NCBI GenBank assembly: GCA_016648135.1
Contig: JADDOH010004264.1
Span: 186,001 to 250,000 of the forward strand
Direction: 5' to 3'
Origin: Agrypnia vestita
Lineage: Eukaryota > Arthropoda > Insecta > Trichoptera > Phryganeidae
Length of the DNA: 64,000 nt
Shown: piece by piece, positions 33,415 through 45,629 of the stretch
Layout of the letters: every line of letters starts with the position of its first letter
Numbering within the stretch: the first letter of the stretch is position 1
Translations under genes and position numbers: made by a program
Notes under the pieces: generated by a model
What the model saw: the letters and a program-made list of their open reading frames with translations, nothing else
Database searches by the model: none
What the model was told of the DNA's origin: nothing

Positions 33415-33805
33415 CTACTTTACTTACTTACTTACTTACCATAACGCCGTTTCCCCGTGGGGGTAGGCAGAGAGGTTAGAGCGCCATACTCTGCTATCCT
33501 GACATACAACTTTCGCTTCGTCTGCATTCATACATCTTCGCATGCAAGCTCGACGGTTGTTCAGGCTTCTGACAGGACCATCTTCCAGTATCTGGTTAAT
33601 CTGGTCACGCCACGTCTTCCGTGGTCGCCCTCTCTTTCTGGCGCCGTCAACACTTGCATCATATATCTTTCTTACCATTCTTTCCTCATTCATTCGCTCA
33701 ACATGCCCAAACCACCTGAGCGACCCTATTTTTATTCTCTGTATTATGCTACGATCAGCTTTACATTCATTCCTAATATCTTCATTCTTTACTCTATCAT
33801 ACATA
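33415..33805 (-). mobile_element. LINE 3' fragment (RTE-like C-terminal tail), copy 2
   Basis: A 122-codon minus-strand frame reads DRVKNEDIRNECKADRSIIQ, then LRWFGHVERMNEERMVRKIY, RKRGRPRKTWRDQINQILED and LNNRRACMRRCMNADEAKV, the conserved C-terminal tail of an insect RTE-type LINE protein. A (TAAG)n tract (33418-33437) marks the 3' end. It is 5'-truncated, with no reverse transcriptase motifs. Copy 1 at 20165-20645 is more decayed. Confidence 0.8.
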
Positions 33806-33899
33806 AAATGATATTTTTCTTAAAAAGACTTAGAAACACACTTAGATATTAATTAGATTTAAGTATGCTCGAAAATTGGTATATCCGAATATAATCTGT

Positions 33900-34260
33900 G
33901 CTAAAAATGTACTTAGGTTTTCACGGCCGTCTAGAATCTTCTGTGTATAGTTTTCTGGAATATTCTGCCGAGTATATGTGACCTCTCTGGCCAAGGTTTC
34001 GGATCCCGTAGCAGGGTCCATCATCAGGGCTGATGTGATGAGTGTGTGTTGAAGTGTAGGTCAAGTATTGCCTTGCAGTACCGTAACGAAGTCGGGGTGT
34101 CTCCAAGTTTGTGTTATGTTAAGCACTGGATTACAGTACCGTGTCGAAAGCAGGGTGTATGTGTGTGTGTTGATGTAGTGTGTTGTGTATCTACTAACGG
34201 ATGTGTGACTGTGCGGATCGTCGATACCACGTGGTTTTTAACCTAAGACCGTCATCCCTA
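33900..34260 (-). mobile_element. Penelope-like terminal fragment (putative), second copy
   Basis: The minus-strand sequence shares 'catcagccctgatgatggac', 'ggatccgaaac' and 'ggccagagaggtca' with 2180-2480. Two related segments at 34060-34160 each contain 'cagtaccgt', suggesting an internal duplication. No protein domain. Confidence 0.45.
33988..34030 (-). ncRNA. Hammerhead-like motif 8
   Basis: Minus strand: CTGATGA, spacer T, stem GGACCC against GGG-A-TCC (one bulge), GAAAC, CTTGG. The cleavage triplet is degenerate (CTT in place of GTC), unlike motif 1, which is otherwise its closest relative. Confidence 0.5.
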
Positions 34261-34299
34261 TTCATTTTTACCGGGTGCTTGTATATTTGTGATATTCTG

Positions 34300-34705
34300 T
34301 GCTATATGTGCTATTCTGAAAAAAGCAATATTGGGATGTCAGATCCTTATTCCAAAATAAAAATGACAAAAATAAAATAAACGAGACGTAGGTATACGTC
34401 GATATTCGGTGTTTGTCGTACTTAAATAAGAAGATTTGTATATTTTCACGTATCTCTCTCAAAGTAAAAACCTTTATTTGCGATGTCCGATTTCTCCGGT
34501 ATGGTAATCTCACAATTCTCATGTTTCGACTGAAATTACATGAAATAAGTAGGTACTCATGCTGTGTTTAAAGCTGATAGAAAAAAATATCATATGCACT
34601 TAATAAGTTCTTCTCCCACAGCATCCGCGTCCTAGTATAAAATTATGGCAAAATTGTCATTATAACGTTGGACCATAGAAAAGAGAAATGTTGTTGGACT
34701 CCATT
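34300..34705 (-). repeat. Dispersed repeat family L, copy 2
   Basis: Reverse-complement partner of 10149-10560, with pieces such as 'tgtatattttcacgtatct' and 'cttctcccacagcatcc'. The 84-codon minus-strand frame inside it is not recognised. Confidence 0.7.
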
Positions 34706-34734
34706 TATATTTGACATTTGACTTTTTTTAAATC

Positions 34735-34938
34735 CAATACATAAAAGTAACTGTTATAATGGACCAAGGTTTTGAGAAAAAAAGCCAGAAGTATTGAAAA
34801 AAAATGCAATTTTTTTATCAGGACTTTGTTGATATCATAATAACTGATAATAGGACAGTGTTGATAGAACGTTTTCGACTCATAATTCAGGCAAGAATCT
34901 ATCTGTTAAGTATTGCGTGTTCAGTTACACCCTGTATA
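34735..34938. repeat. Foldback element, right half
   Basis: Runs from 'gtaactgttataatgg' to 'agttacaccctgtata' and includes 'ttttcgactcataattcagg'. The left arm is absent. Confidence 0.65.
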
Positions 34939-35149
34939 TAAAACTAATCTCTATACAACCTTATACCGTATATCCATATACCGCTCTAAATCAAATTTTG
35001 CACATTTTTTCTGTAGGACCCTGCGCAAAACGCAGGCACCCTTCCGAGATATGTGTTCAATATTTAATGACATCTATACAATATGCACAATGATATATAA
35101 GAGAAAGGAATTATTTATAAACATAAAAAATTTCAAAAAAATTTATGAG

Positions 35150-35440
35150 TGTGTATTTAAATACAGCATTGCATCTTCTTCTTCTTCATGTGCCCTGTCG
35201 GGTCCCCCCGACGTCGGCGATCATTTGGGAGAAAGTTTCCCTGTCCAGGGCAGTGCGGAACAGCTCTTCCACGCTTCTTATCCCGGTCCACTCTCGGATG
35301 TTTCGAAGCCAGGAATGCCGCATCCTTCCGACCCCTCTGCGACCCTCAATCTTCCCCTTCATGACGAACTGAAGGATGGAGTACTCTTCGCATCTCATTA
35401 TATGACCAAAGTATGAAATTTTACGGAGCTTTACTGTGTT
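35150..35440 (-). mobile_element. LINE 3' fragment of a second family
   Basis: The minus-strand frame 35398-35186 reads RCEEYSILQFVMKGKIEGRR, GRMRHSWLRNIREWTG and SVEELFRTALDRETFSQMIA. This 'R-x-LLQ-x-I-x-GK-x-x-GRR...W..N.R.W...MIA' pattern closes many insect LINE proteins. A (CTT)n stretch at 35170-35190 marks the 3' side. Confidence 0.75.
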
Positions 35441-36544
35441 GAGTAACTGTCTGTTTGTATTTGCTACTTACAGTATTGCATATAATATTTTTTTTGTCTA
35501 TTTAAATAGCCGCATACAAGAATAAGAATTGAAAAATGTATGGACGTATTACTATAAGTATAGGTATTACATATCAGAAAATAAATCAATTTTCTGCTTC
35601 TGTCGGATGATTGGTTGAAGGGAAATTTATCATACCGTGCCGATGCCTATATACGCTGAATTTTTTGATATAAAAATACGTTGGAAAGATTTTAGGTTGG
35701 TTTAAGCAGTACAATTATTATTATGTATTAAAATATATGGTATTGTCATCTGGATCCCCGGGAAGCGATGAAAGGGGCCCGTCACACACGGCGCGTCTAA
35801 GGTTACGCAAAATCTCTTATTACCAAAGCCGGTATTACACGTTGCACAATTCTTTATAACTGCTGTAAGTATTTGGTCATTATTATATTACATTAATAAA
35901 TTAAATTCGTTCAATAAGAAAGATGCGTGTCATCGACATTTTCGGATTTTTTGCAAGTATTGTATTATTACTATTCAACTAAAATAAAAATATTCTTTAC
36001 TGCGGCCGACGCGAATCACCGTGAATTTTGAAATTAGAATTACGATGAATAAGAATAGAAATGACAGGATGGGGATGGGATAAAAACAATTGTGGACTGT
36101 GTAATATTGGGGTGAAAAGAGGATAAAGGAACACAGATGAAAACAACCAAACTCACCACTAAGAGAGTGTTCTTCCTCCCGCTGTTTCACTGCGATATTC
36201 GAATTCAATGATCAACTTCACAAATCTTCCAATTTAAAACACGCGTTGAGGACGCACGACAATTCGACGAAAGGTTGTTTTTAATTATTCGATATATAGA
36301 CGATAAATTGACATTTTGAATAGGTGGGTGATGAAGAAGAAACGGGAGAGGGGGGGGATGTAAAATGCCAAATTCGACGCGCAAGAAACAAACGCCTAAA
36401 ACATGAAAATGCTGAACATTATAAGTATCGTAAATAATTATATATTTTAATTAATGATTTAACATCAATGACATATGCGATAAAATAATGGATGGGCTTA
36501 TTAGTTTTAATTTTCAATAAACTTTAATAAATTTTCAAAAAACT
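35441..36544. other. Intergenic spacer
   Basis: AT-rich; a 77-codon minus-strand frame (35975-36208) has no domain. Nothing assigned. Confidence 0.5.
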
Positions 36545-36722
36545 AAAACTAATTTGTACATTATATCTTCCCTTCTACTCCCGTCCCACATTCCCCTCCA
36601 CCCTCTCCATTCGCTATTAATGTATGTTAAAGTAAATTTTTAAATTCAGTGGAAAATTTTTAAGATTGTTTTGCTGTTAACTTTTCCCAAAACAAAATAA
36701 ATAAATAAATAAACACAAAAAT
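36545..36722 (+). repeat. Retroposon-like repeat family P, copy 1
   Basis: 'cccttctactcccgtcccac', 'ctccaccctctcca' and 'ttttgctgttaac' are inverted at 55465-55640. The copy ends in (AAAT)n, which suggests the 3' end of a LINE or SINE. Confidence 0.65.
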
Positions 36723-38029
36723 ACACACACTCACACAAACTCACTATTGGACATGTTTTTTCTTATTTTTTATCGATTGTATATATGTGTTTTCTTGTAA
36801 TTGGCCCAAAACTCTGTACATCAATTATTGTTTTTTTTCAAGATTGATTAATTATATGGCTGTAAGAAAACCAATAAATGAAAATAAAAAATAAAAAAAA
36901 ATAAAACTGCAACACTAATGTAAAAAAAACGAGCGAGCCTTACAGAAGTCGCATATGGTGTGTAACATTTGACGTCTCACAATTAAACATATCAATTGAG
37001 CTGCAACAGATATTAACATCAAAATTTAAAAAAGCTAATGCCTATATATTTATTAATTACTAAATACAAGTAGGTAATGAAAATGTAAGTGAATTTATTT
37101 TTTATTTAATTTTGCCGCGCGAGGTAAGTATTGTATATCTATATACGTATTTTTATTTAGAAATGTGTTTGGTCAATTATGTGTTTTTATTCATTTTCAT
37201 AGATGGCGGTAGTATGCAGCCATATACATTGTATGAAAATTTTGAATAAGTATTTAAAAATAATCACATATTTTTTACATTAATGTAAAAAAAAATTAAG
37301 TATTCATCGAATAGTTTTGAAGATATAAGCCAAAATATATCAAAGTTACAACATCCACACGTATGACACCAGCCGCGCAGCATATATACAAAATCAGAAG
37401 CGTTGAATGTTGGAAGTGTGCGTCTTCGCTGTGATGGCATATGCTGGACATTGATTTGTCTATAAACGATAATTTTTTTCCATCGCGCGCGCTCGTTGGT
37501 TAAATGAAATTGAGCGCGTCTTATTTCCTGATACGCATTTCCGTCTATTTTTACAAAATCACTGCCACAGATTGCAAGAAAGCGAGAGGAAAGATGTTAC
37601 ACATCAAAAAGTATTTCATTTAAGGAAGCATCAAGTCAATGTTTTCATTTTATTTAATAACCATTTTGTAATCATGCTAATTGGAAAAACGTTATTAGGT
37701 CAGGAGTTTATTAGTTTGGAGGAAGTTTCGGACGGAAATTATTATTATCGAAGATAAATTTCATTTTCTTCTTACTATTTAAACTTCTCTTTTTAATTTA
37801 CACGAATCTATAAGATGTACTTGAATATTTTTAACTGCAATCTATTTCCTCTTCTTCTAACTACTTACAATCATTTCCTTCTCACTACTTTAACTTCTCT
37901 TTTTATTTTATACAAATCTATATGATGTACTTGAATCTTTTTAACTGCAATTTACACAAATCTATTATATTCACTTGAATCTTTAACAGCAATCTAAATT
38001 TACACAATTCTATTATATGTACTTGTACC
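36723..38029. other. Intergenic spacer
   Basis: No gene recognised. 37800-38030 contains three loosely repeated segments ('acaaatctatatgatgtact', 'tacttgaat', 'ttttaactg'), an old imperfect tandem repeat just before the LINE end. Confidence 0.5.
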
Positions 38030-38125
38030 TTTTAACTGTATATCTGTCTTATGTTATTTTTAAAAAATTATATTCTGTATATTTGTAAAAGCCCATAAGG
38101 ACGTTAAATAAATAAATGGGAAACG
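38030..38125 (+). mobile_element. LINE 3' UTR end
   Basis: 'ctgtatatttgtaaaagccc' and 'ataaggacgttaaataaata' match the minus-strand LINE end at 15075-15613, here in plus orientation with a short TAAA tail. Confidence 0.65.
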
Positions 38126-38360
38126 ATAAATATTCTTTTGATATTAATAAGGGTTTACAAATTTTACGTACAAATTATACAGAATCACAATTTGAGAAAT
38201 AAGAAAGAGTGTAAATAGTAAATTGAATATTATAAATAATCAGGTCCTTTTTGCAAATAGTTATCTTTTAAATTTATTTTCATGTTAATTAGGTACTTTA
38301 TATTATCATTTTCCATTTAATATTTTGATCTATACTTCGATTATTAAACATTATTTTTGT

Positions 38361-38400
38361 TATCTTGACGAAGAAGCCATTGGCTTCGAAACATGTTGAA
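38361..38400 (+). ncRNA. Hammerhead-like motif 9
   Basis: TTGACGA (first C to T), spacer A, perfect 6-bp stem GAAGCC/GGCTTC with ATT loop, GAAAC, then ACATGT as palindromic stem III. The stem is better paired than in the palindrome copies, where GGCTTT replaces GGCTTC. Confidence 0.65.
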
Positions 38401-38490
38401 TTTTTTCAATAAATAAGTGGTTTTAACAAAGTTAATTTATATCAATTATAATTATGTTACCACGAAATAAATTTGCTACATTTGAAGAAG
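38361..38490 (+). repeat. Hammerhead-bearing repeat (same family as the 21.6 kb palindrome)
   Basis: 'gaagaagccattggcttcga', 'aataaataagtggttt' and 'ttatgttaccac' match one arm of the palindrome and the sequence after it. It is single-armed here. 38215-38275 upstream matches 24250-24320. Confidence 0.75.
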
Positions 38491-38499
38491 AAGATAAAT

Positions 38500-38706
38500 A
38501 AAATGTTACGACTGTGTAATACCGGCTTTGGGGTAACTGCATTCGCATCTTGCGAGGTTCTTGGGGCCCGAGTCACGTGCTGGGGACCCTCGGCCCCTTT
38601 GTGCCGGCCCACCTGCCCGGCCGGCGGCACGCTCCTGCGACACTGCGCCTTCATCCGAGATCTCGCCGAGATTGCTGGACCAGCAGAGATGATTAGTCGT
38701 CATTAG
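38500..38706. other. GC-rich block, unassigned
   Basis: About 200 bases with strong GC and CpG content ('ggcccacctgcccggccgg') directly after the hammerhead-bearing repeat. Open frames exist on both strands (38473-38706 +, 38654-38457 -) with no known domain. Confidence 0.4.
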
Positions 38707-39109
38707 TTTGTTTACAACACAAAAAAAATTGTTGGTTTATGCCCTTTTGCCACACTTTTCATTTTAAAAAATAAACTATTCTTGACTACAAATCCCTAAT
38801 AATAATACTTTAGAATGTCCATCCAAAGCTTTCTATCTCATTCCGTTTTCAAAATTGATACGATTATAAATTGTTATTAAATAAAACGAAAACATTGACA
38901 TTTTTATAATTTTTTTATATATTTATCATTTATTCTTATTTTTACATCTCAGACCCACAAAACATCACATTGACATTTGTCTGTAGGTGCATAATATGTA
39001 AATAAATATATAAATTATAGTTACCAGAATACATATATATATGAATTAAATACATAAATCTTATAAACTCAAATACAAAATCAACAATATAATATAACAA
39101 TACAAGAAA

Positions 39110-39590
39110 CAATAAAAAAAATTACCAAAATCAAAATAAGTCTCTTTTATTTAGTAATATTTTCATTAATTCTGTCTTTTGCCCTTTTTTATTAATGTCC
39201 TTTTTGACATGACATGGGATTTTATTAAATATTTTTGTGTTCTTCGTCCATACTTATTTATGACCTTCGGTCGTAGTCCTTCTTTAACCGTCAATCTGGT
39301 ACTATGTTTATGTATCAATCTATGCTTAAATGTCCCATCTTCATGATATAGTGTAATTAGTTTGTACCACAAGATAGCATTAATTGGCATAGAGCCTTGT
39401 TTCTTGAAGAGTTCCTGTATATCTTTAGTAGCACTTTCTTTATTTATTAATTTTATTGCCGAATTTTGAATATTTTGGATTTTTCTAATATTAGCTTTGC
39501 AAGATAGACCCCAACTAGTTATTCCATACCTTATTAATAATTTTTTTTTAAATTTTGGTTTTATGAGAATTAAAACCAATAAGTGCATCC
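39110..39590 (-). mobile_element. LINE C-terminal fragment (Jockey/CR1-type)
   Basis: A 140-codon minus-strand frame includes LLIRYGITSWG, IRKIQNIQNSAIKLIN and WYKLITLYHEDGTFKHR, the characteristic segment after the reverse transcriptase palm in Jockey/CR1-like LINEs. The upstream catalytic part is missing, so the copy is 5'-truncated. Confidence 0.75.
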
Positions 39591-39599
39591 ATTACTATA

Positions 39600-40794
39600 T
39601 CGCATATATATAATTGGTATTTGGTATCAATCATTAATTTTCCACATAACAATGTCCGTCACTAACACTACCAGATGGCACAAATAATGATGAGGTATAC
39701 AAAATGAGGCACAAAAGTATCTATAATTCTCAATGCAACAATGTCCGTCTCTAACTCAAATAATAATGAGGTACAAAGTAATAATGAAGTATAAGAAGCA
39801 AAAGAAAGCATTATAATGATTCTCTATTTATTAACCTCCATCACTAACGTTATCAAGACGCTCCGCTACTCTAGATAGCGCTGTTCTCACAGCCTTAACG
39901 GGCGGCCGAAATATATAAAAAGTACTTAATTTTTGACGGGTTATAGCTATTAATTGTATAACTCTTCGAAGCTTTTCAGTATAACTTTGTTATCACATTT
40001 GACATGCAATATCTTAATATTTATAACAATTTTTAAAAAAGTTTTCGAACGGCATGTTCTTTAGCTGTTTCTGCAGCTCTTGCATATGAGTTACGTAATT
40101 ATTTATTTAATGTGAATGACGTAATTATTAATTTAAATCAAAATAATGACCAATCTTGAAAATTATTTATTTAATAATGTCAAATTATCCACTTTACATA
40201 AAGGTTGAAAGTTTCAGCGATCTGGCTATTGGGAAAGTTGGTGAAAAATCAATTACAAGATTCCACCACAACAAACAAAAAACATCTAAAAAGTTACAAT
40301 AAATTTAAAATGTTTTCGGTTAGACCCACCCACTTAACAGTTGCCAGATTCGCGTAAAAGTATATTTTCTGATAGTCTTGTGTATGGTGGGATTAGGCCC
40401 GCATGGCAGATGTGTAGTCCATCATAATATCATATTTAGGGGAGAAGGGATGTACGGGAGCACCGGGTAAACTATTTATATATTTTTCCAACAATTTTTT
40501 TTGAGTATTTTTGGAAATTCTAATTAAAAAATGAATGCGTCGTGCGTTGAGAGAATCTAAGAAATGTAAGAATATGTTTTAATTAAATTATAAAATTAGA
40601 CATTTTTTACTCCAGCACGAATCACTCCAGAATTTACGAATCACTCCAGCATTAAAAAAATGTTTACTCCTACATATTTATTCCTCATTAATATCTTTAA
40701 AAGCACTTATAGGTGCCCGTAACATTGTTATTATATGTATATAACAGTCTAGCCGCGATCCTCTTACAAATTATTTTGATATTTCATATTATGA
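39600..40794. other. Intergenic spacer
   Basis: 39640-39800 holds a duplicated phrase ('acaatgtccgtc' twice with 'aataatgatgagg' and 'aataatgaggtac'). No gene. Confidence 0.45.
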
Positions 40795-41045
40795 TAAATA
40801 TATAGCGCATTAAATATTGAACGTGAGAATGCAGAACTATTGAAACGAACCAGCCGCAAGAGCTGACAACTAAAGAGAAATCCGCAGATTAAAGATCCCT
40901 GTTCTATTTCGGCAAAGGGACGAACGTCTATATAAACGAATACCGAGAATGAACGCCATCGGGAAAATTTAGCAAGATGGCGATAATAAAGTTAAAAACA
41001 GATTTTTTTTTACCTTATTAACTTTATGGTTTGAAAATGCCGACG
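40795..41045 (+). repeat. Dispersed repeat family O, copy 2
   Basis: Collinear with 26755-27015 (see there). The right end 'gataataaagttaaaaacag' is the best conserved part. Confidence 0.6.
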
Positions 41046-41599
41046 CACGATGTGCGCGCATTTCGTTGTATCGCTAAAATTTCATAAAGAAATATTTGTA
41101 CGTCTAGCACCCGCGATAGCCATGTTTCCGCAATTTACTTTTCAATTGTTTTTTAAAAATATACATATTAAAATATGTTTTAGGTGCAAACAAATCATTT
41201 TAACACAATCTCAATCTTCACTTGAAGCTTTTAAGATTTTAATCGTTTTATTAAACGGTTATATCAAGCGTAACATAACATTAAACGTGAATCATGCTGG
41301 AATTTATCATAAATTTACTGGTAGCACCCGGCGTTGCCCGGATTCAGAGTCACTTATAATTTAAAATACCGTTGAAGGGGTAGGAGGGTTATTTTGTTTT
41401 GCACAGAACCTAAATATGTAGTTTATGTATATAAACAGTACAAAATGTTTTACTTTAATAATAAAATACGTATAAAAATGATTGATAACAACAATAAAAA
41501 TCATCTTGATAGAATAAAAAGAAAAAAACATAAATATTTAAACAATTGCTATAATAAACAATAATTAAGAATTACGCGCAGTAGTATCAATAATTTATG
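41046..41599. other. Intergenic spacer
   Basis: A 104-codon + frame (41050-41364) has no domain. 'agcacccggcgttgcccgg' at about 41325 is the sort of short conserved terminus often repeated in insect genomes and recalls the end of the 47.4-48.5 kb element. Confidence 0.4.
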
Positions 41600-41770
41600 A
41601 GGTTAAAGACTTATATATAGAATTTCTACAGTACTGTATATATTACCAAGTCTCTGAATTTTGCAAGGTGGCGAGTTACATTCCGCATTGGTAATATTAT
41701 TGGAACAATGAAATAGTAATAACACTGTGTATTTCTAGTAGGTGCATGTTCGTATCATCTAGAATCCTGG
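41600..41770. repeat. Dispersed repeat family J, copy 2
   Basis: Matches 4555-4790: 'taccaagtctctgaatttt', 'ggtggcgag', 'ttggtaatattatt' and 'tttctagtaggtgcatgtt'. Confidence 0.5.
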
Positions 41771-42074
41771 TAAACATGGCGAGGGCTATTGGATCTCGAA
41801 CAGAGTAACCTGCCTGGCAATACCAGCGCACGTCTTTTATATGTTTTCGGAGGTGGTGGGGATGTATTAGAAACGCAGGTATAGACCCCGCCACTTTAGA
41901 ATGCCAAAACTAACACATAAACAAAAAAATTGTGTAATATGCAGTTCTGTAAATGTGTTAGTAGATATCCCTTCGGTGATTGGTTAATGTCATGTCGTGA
42001 GAACCCGCAATAAATCTTTTAGTATGTCTTCAACTGTCGAAGAGGAACGACGCGCGCTTGCTCGAAGAAAAATA

Positions 42075-43000
42075 GGGTGACCATGTCTGAAGCTACGAAA
42101 TTAGGAAGAGGAAGCCTTACTTATGTATAAATACCACCAAACGACTGGTGATTACCACGATGACATGAACTTTACTAATTATCAAAAATGGTTGACGGAA
42201 AAATTGATCCCCAATCTAGAACCCAGGTCTGTGGTGGTTATTGACAATGCATCATACCACAAGTTGGTAAATCCAGCACTGACATCGAATTCTAAGAAGG
42301 CCGATATGATAGAGTGGTTAACTCAAAAGGATATTTCTTTTACAAATGATATGCTTAAATCGGAATTATATCGGCTAATATGTTTAAATAAAGACATTTT
42401 CAAAGAATTCGCTGTCGATAAGTTGTTCATCGAAAGTGGTCATATCACCCAGACCTTAACGCGATAGAAAACATTTGGTCAATCGTAAAGGGACATGTAG
42501 GGTCTAGAAATGTTGACATGACATTGAATTCCGTCAAAAAATTAGTAAAAGAAAAGGTGTCACTAGCATTCACTAGCATTGAGTTGGGTAATATCTGCAG
42601 TCATGTATGCAAAATAGAACGCCAATATTGGGAGCGGGATATTGCATTTGACGATTTCACCGATAATGGTAATTTAATTTTTAATTTGTCTGATAACGAA
42701 AATGATGACATATCTGATTGTGATGCATACTTATAGTTTTTAAGATTCTTTTAAATATTTGTTTTATTTTTTGTCATTTTTCCTAGATAATATATTCAAT
42801 TTTCAATACATTTTTTCATATAGAGTATTTTGATTTTTATATTATTTTTCTAATAAAACATATAAATCGAATTATTTTGTTTAAGTGGTCCTTTACCCTG
42901 AATCTTAATGTATGAACATGATTTTAAAATACCTATATAGATATGTGGTAATGTTAAAAATAAAATAAAATATTTTTGCATTTTTACACCATTGTCACCC
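42075..43000 (+). mobile_element. Tc1/IS630-type DDE element, broken
   Basis: Inverted ends GGGTGACCATG and CATTGTCACCC are flanked by TA on both sides. Within it, 42123-42467 reads NFTNYQKWLTEKLIPNLEPR, VVVIDNASYHK (second catalytic Asp) and MIEWLTQKDISFTNDMLK. After a frameshift, SYHPDLNAIENIWSIVKGHV (third catalytic acid, E) and the C-terminal part follow to 42736. The N-terminal DNA-binding domain and first Asp are gone. The long Asp-to-Glu spacing and DDE_3-like sequence place it in the Tc1/mariner superfamily outside classical mariner. Confidence 0.8.
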
Positions 43001-43336
43001 TATATGCTTTGGCATCTCTAAATGACGGAGACTTTACTTCGCTGATGCCGGACGGGGTCTCTGATGCTGAAATTTGCCGAATACGTGCCCCTTTGAAAAG
43101 CACGGCAATTTGCAGCCGTTAGGCCGGGTTTAATGTTCTAAATTCTAAGGAATAACCACAGGTGCAGGATTTTTGTTCATCTCCAGTTGCTGATGCCAAA
43201 TACACTTACATCGCGGAACGAGGAATGGGATGAAGTGTTTATGTTCTGCCCAAGTTCCTAAAAAGTAATAATGCAAAATTTGGTTAATCTTCATATATTT
43301 TTTTTTCACTTTTCTATTATACTTTTTTAATTTACC

Positions 43337-43497
43337 CTACAACAGGCGAAGAAGTCCAATTACAGAAGCAAAAACTATCACAACTCACCCAGTAAATCAC
43401 ACATATTACCTAATTTTGACCTCACCGGGAATCGAACCCGGAACCCTCGGTGTGAGAAGCTAGAGTCATGCCCACTGGGCTACGAGGGCCGCCTGCG
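43337..43497 (-). mobile_element. SINE family B, minus strand
   Basis: The reverse complement shows 'tagcccagtgggcatgact', 'ggttccgggttcgattcc' and 'gtgatttactggg', matching 8949-9137. Confidence 0.8.
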
Positions 43498-45019
43498 TCA
43501 AGTTTGATTAAAGGGTATACGATTTTATACAGAACAGACAGACACACATCAAGTATTATAAATATAGTAATACAATATATACCAAGATAATAATAATTCA
43601 TTACAAAAACCGTTTAAAAAATGCTCAAACAAATTAATTGCCATGATAAATTAAGCCTGAAAGCCTAATAGTTATTTAGAACTTTGATTAATATATTATC
43701 TGATAACGAACTTACCCTGCGTGTCGCTGTGACCCCGGTTAGCCCGCTGGCGTGAGGTCTCTGCACAAACCTACCCCAAGGCACTCCCTAGGTATATTAA
43801 ATGAAACATTTTGCAATAAAAACTTGATATACTGCCTGTGCGGATACGCGGATCGAAGTGAAATTAATTCTTCTAATGTGTAATTATATGATACCTTTCA
43901 TCATGTATTCCACTTTAAAAGACTTCATTAAAATTTTATGTGAAACTCAAAAATAAATTAATACATCGCATATTCTTTTCAGCACAGAATCGGAATTCGA
44001 AAGTATATTAATTTTGACAAAATAAAAATATTTTTTTTTATATAATTAAGCTTGCATCTATATGATTTTTTTTTTCAAAAATCTTTCAAATCTACTATGA
44101 TTTGAACAACTGTGCTCTTAGTATCGAGTGTAATGGAGTTATAAAAAGATGAAATATTTAATTAATAGGAAATCCTCTCCCATCCTACGTATGTGCTCAG
44201 ACCATAACAACCTTTTGAATTCAATAGATATTTTTAATACCAAATATGAAGAGTATCGTTGAATGGTGGAGCAGATACTGAAAACTCATCACCCTCCCTG
44301 ACAATCTGTATTATATACATTATACGTATTACTAATAATTATTACTGTTTACTTTTATTCTGCCTCCTTATTTTCATTGAGTTTTAATTGTTAATTTGTT
44401 TTTTGTTAACTGAAAGATTACTATTATTTGTCGAATTGGACATAAATAATTTATTTGTATTTGTATATATATTTTTTATTATATTATGACTTTCAAAAAT
44501 TGTGCAATATCTTTTCACTCTACATTATTACTTTTTTTGTTTTTGAATTTCTATTATATTATGTTTTTCTTATGCTTCTGCTTTTTATATACCTACATGC
44601 TTTTTACTTTATATTATATTTATCTTTATTTATTTGTATCTGTATTTTAAGTATTTTCTTTCCACTTTATGTCATTATTATGTTTATATGTTATTTATTT
44701 TTTCTTTAAACTATGTATTCTGTTAATCTACACTTTACTTATCTATAGGGCGTTAATTAATGAATAAAAAAACAACAATAAAAAAAATATTTTAATTTAT
44801 TGTGGGAGACATACATATATCTACTATTTGTATTATTTTCCTACCATGTATTTATATCTTTCTGTTGGATAAATGAATAAAATGTATAGCTGAGTGGAAA
44901 AGGCAAAGAGGCGTTTTTCTAATGACATTATCATTTTTGCATAGTTAAAAAATAAAATAACACTAATCTTTATATTGTAACGAGACAATAAAAAGAATTT
45001 AGAAACTGTCCGAACCCCT
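43498..45019. other. Intergenic spacer
   Basis: AT-rich. The open frame 44455-44709 is low-complexity (Phe, Leu, Ile, Tyr) and arises from T-rich sequence. No gene recognised. Confidence 0.55.
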
Positions 45020-45500
45020 GGTAATATATCATTGTCACAAAACTATTGAATAATCAAAAACGGCCTAGGGCGATCTATAGCCTTCGAGAAACGTCTAAAA
45101 CATTCTAGAAACAGCTATAAAAGCCTGGAAGCGACGAGAATCTTCTCCTCAACACTAAAATAATCTATGAATTTCGATAATTCAGTTTTGGATATAAATA
45201 CGGATGCGCCGTGGCAGTTGTTGTAGTCGCATCGACAGTTGAAATCGCGCAGGACGATGCCCAATGTTGCCAGTGAACCGGAGTGACTAATCCAGCGAAG
45301 TTCTTGCCTATTATTGGCGAAAGAAATAAGCGATTTATACGTGAGAATCGGATGGAATGTTCCAGCGGCAGTAAAGTGTTTGTTTACTAGTGATATATTG
45401 CGAAATAGTGTAATTAGAAGAAAAGCGTTAGGTTTAATAGTGGTAAGTTACTTTGTACATTGAATAGTTAATTAATTATTAGTTAATAAATCTCTAATTA
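45020..45500 (+). repeat. Dispersed repeat family M, copy 2 (possible LTR)
   Basis: Begins 'tgtcacaaaactattgaata' and contains 'gctataaaagcctggaagcg', 'gacgagaatcttctcctc' and 'gaaaagcgttaggttta', collinear with 12930-13425. It is followed by LINE sequence, not by gag, so if it is an LTR it stands alone. Confidence 0.45.
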
Positions 45501-45629
45501 ATTCATTCCTTCGACAGCTACGACACATGACAATATGATTCATACATTTAAATCATTTCTCGTTTTTCTTGATACAACTTAAGGCAAAGTTCATTACTAC
45601 CACTGATATAAACGATATAGGTATATATA

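Noticed and set aside
33457..33852. 131-codon plus-strand frame
   Set aside because: It is antisense to the RTE-like LINE tail, which is recognisable on the minus strand.
44455..44709. 84-codon open frame rich in Phe, Leu, Ile and Tyr
   Set aside because: It comes from T-rich low-complexity DNA and has no start context, domain or neighbours to support it.
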